Positions 1 to 6,849 of a stretch of 24,932 bases of DNA are shown here, piece by piece; position 1 is the first letter of the stretch; the number at the start of each line of letters is the position of its first letter. A program made the translations under genes and the position numbers. A model generated the notes under the pieces. It had not been told where the DNA came from and ran no database searches. It was given only the letters and a program-made list of their open reading frames with translations. The stretch is from Clostridia bacterium. GTDB taxonomy: Bacteria > Bacillota > Clostridia > Oscillospirales > CAG-272. The stretch spans positions 1 to 24,932 of the forward strand of contig JAFQUL010000141.1 in assembly GCA_017408535.1 (NCBI GenBank), in the 5' to 3' direction.

Positions 1-1
1 T

Positions 2-484
2 CTGCTTTGTTCAATGACCGCGTTTTCTGTCCTTATCTACCGCGGTGAGTCTGATTCTCTGTCTTCTGACGGAATGAGGTATACTCTTGCTGCCTATGAA
101 AATGTTATGGGTGATACTGCGGGATATCTTATGACCGTCTGTGTTTTTGTGTTTGCTTATGCTACAGTACTGTGTCAGTTTTACTACGGCATAGAGAGTA
201 TCGGGTATCTGTCAAAAGGGAAGTTACTGTCTTTTCTGTATACGGTGTTATTTTTTGGAATGATCTTTTACGGCGCACTGTCCCCGGCAGAGGAGGTTTG
301 GCAGATTACCGATCTGTCTGTGGGTATAATGACGGTTATAAACGTATCAGTACTGCTCCGGCTCCGGAAAACGGTGTTCAGTGAAACAAACAGATATTTT
401 AATGACTCAAAAAGAAGAAAAGGGCTGTCACAGCTCAGCTGTGACAGCCCTGAAAACAAGCTATCAGAGGACTCTGATCTTTGA
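2..484 (+). CDS. AGCS-family sodium:amino acid (alanine/glycine) symporter, C-terminal part (5' truncated by window)
   Basis: The reading frame is open from base 2, so this is the 3' end of a longer gene; about 160 residues are visible. They contain about three hydrophobic membrane segments (around YLMTVCVFVFAYATVLCQFYYG, then LLSFLYTVLFFGMIFYGAL, then the DLSVGIMTVINVSVLL stretch), a pattern typical of the last helices of the AGCS (alanine or glycine:cation symporter) family, as is the YENVMGDTAGY-like loop. The family imports small neutral amino acids with Na+ at the cytoplasmic membrane. After the last helix comes a polar tail (NDSKRRKGLSQL...). The last 21 bases overlap the convergent homoserine dehydrogenase gene, and a strong hairpin serving that gene lies inside the tail codons, so the tail may be a poorly constrained extension. 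Family call is fairly sure; substrate is inferred. Confidence 0.75.
   Translation: MLCSMTAFSVLIYRGESDSLSSDGMRYTLAAYENVMGDTAGYLMTVCVFVFAYATVLCQFYYGIESIGYLSKGKLLSFLYTVLFFGMIFYGALSPAEEVWQITDLSVGIMTVINVSVLLRLRKTVFSETNRYFNDSKRRKGLSQLSCDSPENKLSEDSDL
409..451 (-). terminator. Intrinsic terminator of the homoserine dehydrogenase gene
   Basis: Bases 421-451 are a perfect inverted repeat with 15-nt arms (AGGGCTGTCACAGCT and its complement) around one central base. Read on the minus strand, the hairpin follows the hom stop codon at 464 by 12 bases and is followed by a T-rich tract (complement of 409-420). On the plus strand it has no T tract, so it should act mainly for the minus strand. Confidence 0.85.
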
Positions 485-1687
485 GAGAGTGGTAATACCT
501 GCGGTCTTAGCCTGCTCGATCTTAGCGTCAAGCTCAGCCTCAGGCATCTTTGCGGTAACTATAGCGGCCTTACCGTCTGCAATCTCGATAAGAGTTATCT
601 CACCGAAAATGTCGGACACCTTCTTTTCACAACATACACCGTCAAGGTAGAGATAAGCACTGACACGGAAGTCTTTAATAGATGCGATCTTCTCTGCAGG
701 AGCCTTTTCCCAACGGGTAGCCTTAAGATTTTCACCGTCATGTACTACGATATCGATGATATCAGCAACAACGGCACTTGCGGTGGGCTCTTTACCTGCG
801 CCGCGTCCGTAGAAGAATACGTCACCGAGAGGCTCGCCGTGAACCATAATACCGTTAAACACGTCACTTACGTGTGCAAGAGGGGAAGTACCGTTTACAA
901 CGAGAGGTGATACCATAAGGAATACAGAACCGTCCTCATTCTTCTCGGCGTGTCCGATAAGCTTGATGGATGCGCCCATCATAGCCGCGTGGCGGACGTT
1001 GTCTGCGGTTATCTTGGTTATACCCTCGGTATAAACGTTGTCGGGGTGGATAGATATACCGTATGCAAGTGCGCTGAGAATGGATATTTTTCTGCAGGCA
1101 TCCTTGCCCATAACGTCATCAGTGGGATCAAGCTCTGCGTAACCCTTTTCTTGAGCCTCTGCAAGCGCATCCTCGAATGACTTCTTATAGTCAAACATCT
1201 GAGTGAGTATATAGTTGGTGGTACCGTTAAGGATACCGTTGATCTCTGTAATATCGTTGCCGGAGAGATCGTTGGTCATAGGACGGATTATCGGAATACC
1301 GCCGCCAACGCTCGCCTCAAAAAGGTATCTTACACCGTTCTCCTCAGCAACACGGAGAAGCTCGTCGCCAAAGTTAGCAACTACCTCTTTGTTGGAGGAA
1401 ACAACGTGCTTGCCGGCAGAAAGTGCCTTCATGGTGTATTCGTATGCGGGGTGTGATCCGCCCATCATCTCTGCAACGATAGTGACCTCAGGGTCTGAGA
1501 TGATCTTGTCGATATCGTTTGTAACCTTATCCGCATAAGGAGTACCGCTGAAGTCTCTGATGTCAAGAATGTGCTTAACACAGAAGCTTTCACCGGTCTT
1601 TCTCTCGATTATTTCCGCATTGTTTTGGAGAAACTCAAAAGTTCCGCTTCCTATCTTTCCGAAGCCCAGTATTGCAACGTTAACCAT
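464..1687 (-). CDS. hom: Homoserine dehydrogenase
   Basis: Catalyses NAD(P)H-dependent reduction of aspartate semialdehyde to homoserine, the branch point to threonine and methionine, in the cytoplasm. The 407-residue protein starts with a Rossmann nucleotide motif (GFGKIGSG, residues 8-15). It then carries the family signatures SSNKEVVA, EASVGGGIPII, GILNGTTNYIL and YAELDPTDDVMGKDA, the last two belonging to the catalytic/dimerisation domain. About 70 residues at the C-terminus (FRVSAYLYLDGV to the end) look like the ACT-type regulatory region usual in Gram-positive Hom, so feedback control by threonine is plausible. Length is slightly below the usual 425-435. The ATG at 1685-1687 follows GGAG with an 11-base spacer. 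A strong promoter lies at 1783-1811 and a terminator at 409-451, so it looks monocistronic. Confidence 0.96.
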   Translation of the reverse strand: MVNVAILGFGKIGSGTFEFLQNNAEIIERKTGESFCVKHILDIRDFSGTPYADKVTNDIDKIISDPEVTIVAEMMGGSHPAYEYTMKALSAGKHVVSSNKEVVANFGDELLRVAEENGVRYLFEASVGGGIPIIRPMTNDLSGNDITEINGILNGTTNYILTQMFDYKKSFEDALAEAQEKGYAELDPTDDVMGKDACRKISILSALAYGISIHPDNVYTEGITKITADNVRHAAMMGASIKLIGHAEKNEDGSVFLMVSPLVVNGTSPLAHVSDVFNGIMVHGEPLGDVFFYGRGAGKEPTASAVVADIIDIVVHDGENLKATRWEKAPAEKIASIKDFRVSAYLYLDGVCCEKKVSDIFGEITLIEIADGKAAIVTAKMPEAELDAKIEQAKTAGITTLSKIRVL

Positions 1688-1782
1688 AAATTTTATATCT
1701 CCGTTCTGACAGAGGTATCTGCCGAATTTGTTGTCCTGTATTTTGTGACGGTATAAGCACCGAACAAAATGATTTATTTTTA

Positions 1783-1811
1783 ATTATAACACAGTATGCC
1801 GGTAAAATCAA
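1783..1811 (-). promoter_or_regulatory. SigA-type promoter of hom
   Basis: On the minus strand, TTGATT (complement of 1806-1811) and TATAAT (complement of 1783-1788) are separated by 17 bases. The -10 lies about 95 bases upstream of the hom start. It sits directly behind the stop codon of the upstream minus-strand gene (1821), giving hom its own transcript. Confidence 0.75.
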
Positions 1812-1820
1812 TGATTTGTT

Positions 1821-2339
1821 TCAAAAGGGGAGACATTTCTTTGACAAAAGCCGATAAGCGGGTAAATATTCACTTCTGTATATACCGCTGTGAGAAATTG
1901 CCGGATACCCGCTTTTCTCGTATTCTGATAGAAAATCACTAAGATCTTCAGGAGAAAATGACAGCAGTCCTTCATCTGTCATGCGTTTTAGCAAGTCAAG
2001 CTTTTCCTTAAATGAGTCAATGCTTCCTTTTTTATCAAGAGTAGAATTTATGAACGCATCTGCGATCATCTCAGGGGAGATACCGCGTGAGGCAAGAGGA
2101 ACAAGGTTTGCTCTTACGGTGCCGTTACCTATGTCTTCTGTCTCGGGACAGTCCGGAAGGCAGCCTGCATTTTCCATCTCTTCTCTGATAGCCAGAACAC
2201 ATTTTTCTCTGTCACAAATGAGATGACGGCCGCCGAATTCATTTTGGTATATAAGCTTTACCGCATCGTTTATTTCCCATAGCGGGTATCTTTCCTGGTT
2301 TTTAAGCAGTATTTCCTTCAGTTCTTTGTTATCTGCCAT
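1821..2339 (-). CDS. Conserved hypothetical protein (172 aa)
   Basis: I do not recognise a characterised family. The 172-residue protein is soluble, without signal peptide or membrane segment. It opens with a helix-rich stretch ending in a striking block, WEINDAVKLIYQNEFGGRHLI (around residues 21-41), then has IGNGTVRANL near the middle and a C-terminal block YPAISHSGIYRSEYLPAYRLL. Similar blocks occur, as far as I recall, in uncharacterised proteins of Lachnospiraceae and Ruminococcaceae; that is memory, not a search. Conserved G, H, N and R residues in these blocks suggest an enzyme or ligand-binding role. The ATG at 2337-2339 follows AGGTG. It has its own divergent promoter at 2399-2428, and hom follows with a separate promoter. 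Confidence 0.8.
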   Translation of the reverse strand: MADNKELKEILLKNQERYPLWEINDAVKLIYQNEFGGRHLICDREKCVLAIREEMENAGCLPDCPETEDIGNGTVRANLVPLASRGISPEMIADAFINSTLDKKGSIDSFKEKLDLLKRMTDEGLLSFSPEDLSDFLSEYEKSGYPAISHSGIYRSEYLPAYRLLSKKCLPF

Positions 2340-2398
2340 TATAATACACCTGCTGTATTTTTTGTAAAAAAAAGATCTTTTTAATCTCCGTGTAAGAA

Positions 2399-2428
2399 AT
2401 TATAACACAAATATCCGGGGTCGGTCAA
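2399..2428 (-). promoter_or_regulatory. Promoter for the hypothetical gene at 1821-2339
   Basis: On the minus strand TTGACC (complement of 2423-2428) is followed after 18 bases by TATAAT (complement of 2399-2404), about 60 bases before the start codon. It is back to back with the trmO promoter. Confidence 0.75.
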
Positions 2429-2446
2429 TACAGAAGAAAAGTAAAA

Positions 2447-2476
2447 TTGACATATTCCGGCGGAATATAGTATAAT
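2447..2476 (+). promoter_or_regulatory. Promoter of trmO with a palindrome filling the spacer
   Basis: A consensus TTGACA (2447-2452) and TATAAT (2471-2476) are 18 bases apart and lead to trmO. The spacer is almost wholly occupied by a 17-bp inverted repeat, 2452-2468 (arms ATATTCCG and CGGAATAT around one G). A site placed there would compete with RNA polymerase, so it is a candidate operator; no cognate regulator is evident. Confidence 0.75.
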
Positions 2477-2503
2477 TATAAAAAATGTAAAGGAACGCGT
2501 AAA

Positions 2504-3184
2504 ATGGAGATAAAGCCGATAGCATATATTCATACCGATTTCAAGGAAAAATTCGGTATTCCGCGTCAAAGCGGTATTGTCAGCGGACTTGTTGGCAAGA
2601 TCGTTTTTACCCCTGAGTACAGATATCCCGAAGCACTGAGAGAAATAGAGAGTTTTTCTCACCTTTGGCTGATATGGCTGTTTTCTGAAGCAGTAGACGG
2701 GGGATGGCGTCCCACAGTCCGGCCGCCAAGACTTGGGGGAAATAGGAGAGTGGGGGTGTTTGCATCAAGAGCGCCGTACAGACCAAATAATCTGGGGCTC
2801 TCCTGCGTAAAGTTTGAGAGAATAGATTATGATTGTGCCGACGGCCCGGTTATTTACGTGTCCGGGATAGATATGCTTGACGGTACTCCTATATTCGATA
2901 TCAAGCCGTACATCCCTGTGGCTGATTGCCACCCCGAAGCGGCGGAAGGGTATACCGCCTATACAAAAGAATACGGCATAGAGGTAGACTTTCCAAAAGA
3001 ACTTTTGTTAAATATCCCCGAGGAAAAGCGTGATGCTCTGATAGAACTTCTGTCGGGTGATCCGAGACCGGGATATGACGATTCTCCCGATAAGAGATAC
3101 GGGCTTACCTTTGCATCGTTTGATATAGGATTTACTGTGGAAAGCGGAATTCTTCGTGTTTTCAGAGTAGACAAGAAGGAATAA
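2504..3184 (+). CDS. trmO: tRNA (N6-threonylcarbamoyladenosine(37)-N6)-methyltransferase TrmO
   Basis: TrmO (TsaA/YaeB/VirR family) uses S-adenosylmethionine to methylate t6A37 of certain threonine tRNAs, refining decoding in the cytoplasm. The 226-residue product shows the family hallmarks: IAYIHTDFKEKFGIPRQ at residues 6-22, FSHLWLIWLF at 51-60, and RVGVFASRAPYRPNNLGLS at 82-100, the SAM-binding beta-barrel signature. In the C-terminal part YVSGIDMLDGTPIFDIKPYIP is also typical of the family. Length matches the usual 220-240. The ATG at 2504 has AAAGGA 9 bases upstream. It is transcribed alone from the promoter at 2447-2476; the next gene has its own promoter. Confidence 0.94.
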   Translation: MEIKPIAYIHTDFKEKFGIPRQSGIVSGLVGKIVFTPEYRYPEALREIESFSHLWLIWLFSEAVDGGWRPTVRPPRLGGNRRVGVFASRAPYRPNNLGLSCVKFERIDYDCADGPVIYVSGIDMLDGTPIFDIKPYIPVADCHPEAAEGYTAYTKEYGIEVDFPKELLLNIPEEKRDALIELLSGDPRPGYDDSPDKRYGLTFASFDIGFTVESGILRVFRVDKKE

Positions 3185-3227
3185 TACACCTGGTTTTGTG
3201 TAAAAAGACAAAGTTTGTATTTATGTA

Positions 3228-3263
3228 TTGACAAATCCATTTATTCAGGTATAATTGTATACA
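3228..3263 (+). promoter_or_regulatory. Promoter of the Re-citrate-synthase-like/GntR operon with an overlapping palindrome
   Basis: TTGACA (3228-3233) and TATAAT (3250-3255) are 16 bases apart. Directly behind the -10, over the expected transcription start, is the palindrome TGTATACA (3256-3263). GntR/FadR-type regulators commonly bind TNGT-n-ACNA-like palindromes, so this is a plausible operator for the FCD regulator encoded at the end of the same operon. The assignment of regulator to site is inference. Confidence 0.65.
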
Positions 3264-3324
3264 CGCACACAAGAATGCCGTAATGCGGTGATGCAAGTGC
3301 ACAACCCTATGGAGGAATACAGTT

Positions 3325-4701
3325 ATGCTTGAAATTTCGTCAAAATCAAATCTTCTTGAGCAGAAGAATTACAAATACAGTCTTCAGGACGTAGAGGACC
3401 CTAATCTCTACAGAGAAATATACAGCTACGATACCGTGCCGAAGGTTGCCTTCAACCATCGCCGCGTACCTATGAATATGCCGGAGGATATATGGATAAC
3501 CGACACCTCCTTCAGAGACGGACAGCAGTCGGTAGATCCTTATACTGTAGATCAGATTGTTGAGCTCTATAAGCTTATGTCAAAGCTTGGCGGACCCTAC
3601 GGTATAATAAGACAGACAGAGTTTTTCATATACAGTAAAAAGGACAGGGAAGCTGTTGAGAAATGCCAGGAGCTGGGTCTCAGATTCCCTGAGATCACCA
3701 CTTGGATCCGTGCAAGTAAGGAGGACTTCAAGCTTGTTCGTGATCTCGGCATAAAGGAGACCGGTATTCTCGTATCCTGCAGTGACTATCACATTTTCAA
3801 AAAAATGAAGATGACGAGAAAGCAGTGCATGGAGCATTATCTTGAAACAGTACGTCTTGCTTTTGAGGCTGGTGTTCTTCCCAGATGTCATCTTGAGGAT
3901 ATAACGAGAGCTGACTTTTACGGATTTGTCGTTCCTTTTGTTAACGAGCTGATGAAAATGTCCCGTGAGGCCGGAATACCCGTAAAAATCCGCGCGTGCG
4001 ACACTATGGGTTACGGTGTGCCTTATACCGGCGTGGCGCTTCCCAGAAGCGTACCGGGCATTATTTACGGTCTTCAGCACTATTCCGACGTTCAGAGCGA
4101 GATGCTTGAGTGGCACGGCCATAACGATTTCTACAAGGCTGTCGTCAATGCATCTACAGCATGGCTCTACGGTGCAAGTGCAGTAAACTGCTCGCTTCTC
4201 GGTATCGGTGAACGTACCGGTAACGTGCCTCTTGAGGCAATGGTATTTGAATACGCCTCTCTCCGCGGCTCGCTTGACGGTATGGACCCCAGAGCGATAA
4301 CCGAGATCGCCGATTATTTTAAGAATGAGATGGGATATAAGATCCCGGTCATGACTCCCTTCGTGGGAAAGAACTTTAATAAGACCAGAGCGGGTATTCA
4401 CGCAGACGGCCTTCTTAAGGACGAGGAAATATACAATATTTTCGATACCAAGAAGATTCTTAACAGACCTGCATCTGTTATGGTAAGCAAGACCTCGGGA
4501 CTTGCGGGAATTGCTTACTGGATAAATGAGAACTATGAGCTTTCCGGTGATGAAGCGGTTGATAAGCGTGATCCGATCGTAGTCAAAATGAAGGAATGGA
4601 TAGATGCAGAGTATGCCGACGGCAGAGTAGCATCACTTTCGAACAATGAGCTTGAGACCAAGCTTGAAGAATTTTCCGGCGGCAAATTCCGCCGTCTGTA
4701 A
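3325..4701 (+). CDS. DRE-TIM metallolyase: probable Re-citrate synthase (isopropylmalate/homocitrate synthase-like)
   Basis: Claisen-condensing enzyme of the isopropylmalate/homocitrate synthase superfamily. DxxxRD at D60-R64-D65 (DTSFRDGQQ) and CHLEDITRAD (E191) give the D-R-E catalytic set; H264 and H266 in EWHGHNDF are metal ligands. The 458-residue length, the N-terminal extension of about 55 residues, and the blocks GGPYGIIRQTEFF, SCSDYHIF and RACDTMGYGVPYTG match the clostridial group that includes the Re-citrate synthase of Clostridium kluyveri rather than LeuA, which is longer and has an allosteric domain absent here. It would make citrate from oxaloacetate and acetyl-CoA, feeding glutamate synthesis. 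An alternative is homocitrate, citramalate or isopropylmalate synthesis. The ATG at 3325 follows GGAGG. The GntR gene begins 15 bases after the stop. Confidence 0.72.
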   Translation: MLEISSKSNLLEQKNYKYSLQDVEDPNLYREIYSYDTVPKVAFNHRRVPMNMPEDIWITDTSFRDGQQSVDPYTVDQIVELYKLMSKLGGPYGIIRQTEFFIYSKKDREAVEKCQELGLRFPEITTWIRASKEDFKLVRDLGIKETGILVSCSDYHIFKKMKMTRKQCMEHYLETVRLAFEAGVLPRCHLEDITRADFYGFVVPFVNELMKMSREAGIPVKIRACDTMGYGVPYTGVALPRSVPGIIYGLQHYSDVQSEMLEWHGHNDFYKAVVNASTAWLYGASAVNCSLLGIGERTGNVPLEAMVFEYASLRGSLDGMDPRAITEIADYFKNEMGYKIPVMTPFVGKNFNKTRAGIHADGLLKDEEIYNIFDTKKILNRPASVMVSKTSGLAGIAYWINENYELSGDEAVDKRDPIVVKMKEWIDAEYADGRVASLSNNELETKLEEFSGGKFRRL

Positions 4702-4716
4702 AGGGGAAGAGCAGAT

Positions 4717-5358
4717 ATGGAACACAGAAATATATCTATAGCAGATCAGATATTTGAAAAGCTTGAGAAGGATATACTTATCGGTGAATACACAAGAGGA
4801 GAGATACTCACAGAGAATAAGCTTTCCGAGAAGCTTGGTGTCAGCCGTACTCCCATAAGAGAGGCCCTTCGCAGACTTGAGCAGGAGCATATAATCGAGA
4901 TGTCCAGCAAGGGCATCGTGGTTATCGGTATTTCAAAGGAAGATATCGACATGATATACGAGATGCGTGTACGTATCGAGGGTCTGGCTGCGAGAAGCGC
5001 CGCAGAGCTTGCTTCTGATGAGGATATCAAGGAGCTTGGGGATATTCTCAGCCTGCAGGAGTTTTATACTCTTAAGGGTGAAGCTGATAACATCAAAAAT
5101 GCAGACAGCGATTTCCATAAAAAGATCTATTCAATGTCAAAGAGCTTTACCTTAAAGGATGCTCTTACCGATCTTCACAAGAAGGTCATCAAGTTCCGCC
5201 GCGCATCTGTTTCAAATAACAGCCGTGCCAAGAACTCTCTTTCCGAGCATAATGCCATATATAATGCTATCGCATCTCGTGATGCGGATCTTGCAGAGTC
5301 TCTTACGGTTAAGCACGTGGAGAATGCAAGAAACCGTCTTAAGGAATCCAATAATTGA
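4717..5358 (+). CDS. GntR-family transcriptional regulator, FCD (FadR) subfamily
   Basis: DNA-binding metabolite-responsive regulator. Residues 1-75 form a GntR winged helix-turn-helix (IADQIFEKLEKDILIGEY, LTENKLSEKLGVSRTPIREALRRLEQEHII). Residues 80-210 form an all-helical FCD ligand domain with the usual acidic/histidine metal positions (DSDFHKKIY, SEHNAIYNAI, VKHVENARNRL). Length of 213 is normal. It starts 15 bases after the citrate-synthase-like gene, with AGGGGAAGAG as ribosome binding site, and is followed by a terminator, so the two genes form an operon. The simplest reading is feedback control of that operon by a carboxylic acid, possibly through the TGTATACA palindrome at 3256-3263; the ligand is not known from sequence. 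Confidence 0.9.
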   Translation: MEHRNISIADQIFEKLEKDILIGEYTRGEILTENKLSEKLGVSRTPIREALRRLEQEHIIEMSSKGIVVIGISKEDIDMIYEMRVRIEGLAARSAAELASDEDIKELGDILSLQEFYTLKGEADNIKNADSDFHKKIYSMSKSFTLKDALTDLHKKVIKFRRASVSNNSRAKNSLSEHNAIYNAIASRDADLAESLTVKHVENARNRLKESNN

Positions 5359-5392
5359 CGTTCTGCAAACAGCTGATACAGCATAAAAAAAT

Positions 5393-5428
5393 CAGGTATT
5401 TCGATATACTGTCGGATTACCTGTTTTT
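5393..5428 (+). terminator. Probable intrinsic terminator after the GntR gene
   Basis: CAGGTA (5393-5398) pairs with TACCTG (5418-5423), followed by TTTTT and preceded by a run of A. The loop is long (19 bases) but contains a further CGA/TCG pairing. A modest but reasonable terminator 35 bases behind the stop codon. Confidence 0.6.
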
Positions 5429-5526
5429 AAATTAATAGAAGGGTGATCGATACACATAAGTCAGTAATGTTCCAGATCATTTACGAAAGAAACACTTATG
5501 AATTCCTTTAAAAAAGCGGCTTTAAG

Positions 5527-5555
5527 TTGACTTTACGTATCAGATGTGATAAAAT
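5527..5555 (+). promoter_or_regulatory. Promoter of the Ig-like surface protein gene
   Basis: TTGACT (5527-5532) and TAAAAT (5550-5555) with a 17-base spacer, and an extended -10 TG one base before the hexamer. It lies about 40 bases before the start codon. Upstream, CATAAGT (5454-5460) and ACTTATG (5493-5499) form a widely spaced inverted repeat of unknown meaning. Confidence 0.65.
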
Positions 5556-5592
5556 GTATCCTATGTAATTCCTTTTTGGGGTGTTGTGATTA

Positions 5593-6810
5593 ATGAAAAT
5601 GAAAAGAGTCATATACCTATTCGCTGTTTTGATCGCAGTATCGGCTTTTTCTCTTTTTACTTCGGCGGCAGGGGACGGTCAGATAACCTATTTGTCTGAA
5701 GATGTTAGCGTCAATGTGGGTGAGAATGTGACGCTGTCCTGCGAGGCGCTTGAGACAGAAGACGGAAATATGCTGTATGTGTGGTATTCGTCAGATGCAA
5801 ACGGTGAGGATGCTTCTCCGCTGACATCTCCGTCTCCTTCGGGCGATTATGTGCCGGATACTCTTTCTCCCGGTGAGTATTATTATTACTGTATGGTCTA
5901 CTACATGTACGAGGACTCGTCAAACATTGTCAAGAGTGACGTTGTGACCTTGACGGTTAACGGTGTTGTTGATGTTGCCCGTCCTGAGGTAGAGATCGAT
6001 ATAGAAAAGCGTTATCAGGTTGCAAAGGGTGGGGTTCTGACCATTACGTATAAGTGCGTTCTTCCGGATGCCCCCTATTCACTTGTATATCAGTGGTATG
6101 TTGAAAATCCCGAAACCGGTGTTTTTGATAAGCTGTACGGTGCAAATACCGATACTTTAACCGTACCGACTGACAGGGTAGGATCAAGCAAGTATTTCTG
6201 TATAGCAAATACAGTTTACGGAGATTCATACAGTCCTAACAGACAGAGTGATATAACCACTGTTACTGTTACAGGACATGATCATTCCTACGGTGAGTAT
6301 ACCACAGTTATTGCTCCCACTTGTACAGAAGACGGAAAAGATATAAGATACTGCCCCTCCTGCGGTGCATCAGAGGAAAGAGCAATATCTGCTACGGGAC
6401 ACAGCTTCGGAAGATGGAGTACAGTGACAGAGGCTACTGAACACAGTGAGGGCAGTGAAAGCCGTAGTTGCTCTGTATGCGGAGAAACGGAGACCAGAAC
6501 AGTACCGCAGCTCGATGATACCGGGTCAACAACCGAGGCGGATGATACAACCTCCCAGAGTGAGACAACAGATGCAGTTACTACTGCGGTAACTACTGCA
6601 GTTATTACTACCGCATCCGGCACTACCGGTACGTCTGATAATATTACTGAGACCGAGAGCGGATTCCCCTGGTGGGTTGCGATAATGCTGTTCGGCATGT
6701 TCGCAGCTATCGCTTTCGCCGCACTTGCGGGATTTAATTTTGGCAAGTCAAAGACAATTTCCGGAATTGCCTCAAAGTATATGTCCCTCAAGAATAACGA
6801 TAAACAGTAA
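5593..6810 (+). CDS. Secreted, membrane-anchored Ig-like domain protein with CxxC repeats
   Basis: No specific function is recognised. A signal peptide occupies residues 1-26 (KRVIYLFAVLIAVSAFSLFTSAA). Two Ig-like beta-sandwich domains follow, each with the expected cysteine pair (C50/C100 and C155/C203) and a W between them (YVWYSS, YQWYVE). Residues 229-305 hold two related repeats of the type HSYGEYTTVIAPTCTEDG...YCPSCG and HSFGRWSTVTEATEHSEG...SCSVCG, a cysteine-pair module common in clostridial surface proteins. A Thr/Ser-rich stalk (about 311-356) leads to a single membrane helix (358-381) and a short basic cytoplasmic tail. ATG at 5593 has GGGGTG nine bases upstream; a second ATG two codons later is possible. 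It converges on the cohesin gene and shares a terminator with it; a role in surface adhesion or sensing is inference. Confidence 0.85.
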   Translation: MKMKRVIYLFAVLIAVSAFSLFTSAAGDGQITYLSEDVSVNVGENVTLSCEALETEDGNMLYVWYSSDANGEDASPLTSPSPSGDYVPDTLSPGEYYYYCMVYYMYEDSSNIVKSDVVTLTVNGVVDVARPEVEIDIEKRYQVAKGGVLTITYKCVLPDAPYSLVYQWYVENPETGVFDKLYGANTDTLTVPTDRVGSSKYFCIANTVYGDSYSPNRQSDITTVTVTGHDHSYGEYTTVIAPTCTEDGKDIRYCPSCGASEERAISATGHSFGRWSTVTEATEHSEGSESRSCSVCGETETRTVPQLDDTGSTTEADDTTSQSETTDAVTTAVTTAVITTASGTTGTSDNITETESGFPWWVAIMLFGMFAAIAFAALAGFNFGKSKTISGIASKYMSLKNNDKQ

Positions 6811-6811
6811 C

Positions 6812-6847
6812 AAAAAAATGAAGGCTTAAAACAGCCTTCATTTTTTT
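6812..6847. terminator. Bidirectional intrinsic terminator between convergent surface-protein genes
   Basis: Perfect 15-nt arms (A7-TGAAGGCT, 6812-6826, and its complement 6833-6847) with a 6-base loop. The A7 and T7 tracts make it work in both directions, for the Ig-like gene (stop 6810) and the cohesin gene (stop 6850). Confidence 0.93.
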
Positions 6848-6849
6848 AG

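Noticed and set aside
2365..2384. AAAAAGATCTTTTT followed by T as a leader terminator of the gene at 1821-2339
   Set aside because: The stem is almost all A-T pairs and would be unstable; likely just AT-rich leader.
3580..4401. Long open frame on the minus strand inside the citrate-synthase-like gene
   Set aside because: It is fully antisense to a gene with clear catalytic motifs, has no ribosome binding site, and its translation matches nothing familiar.
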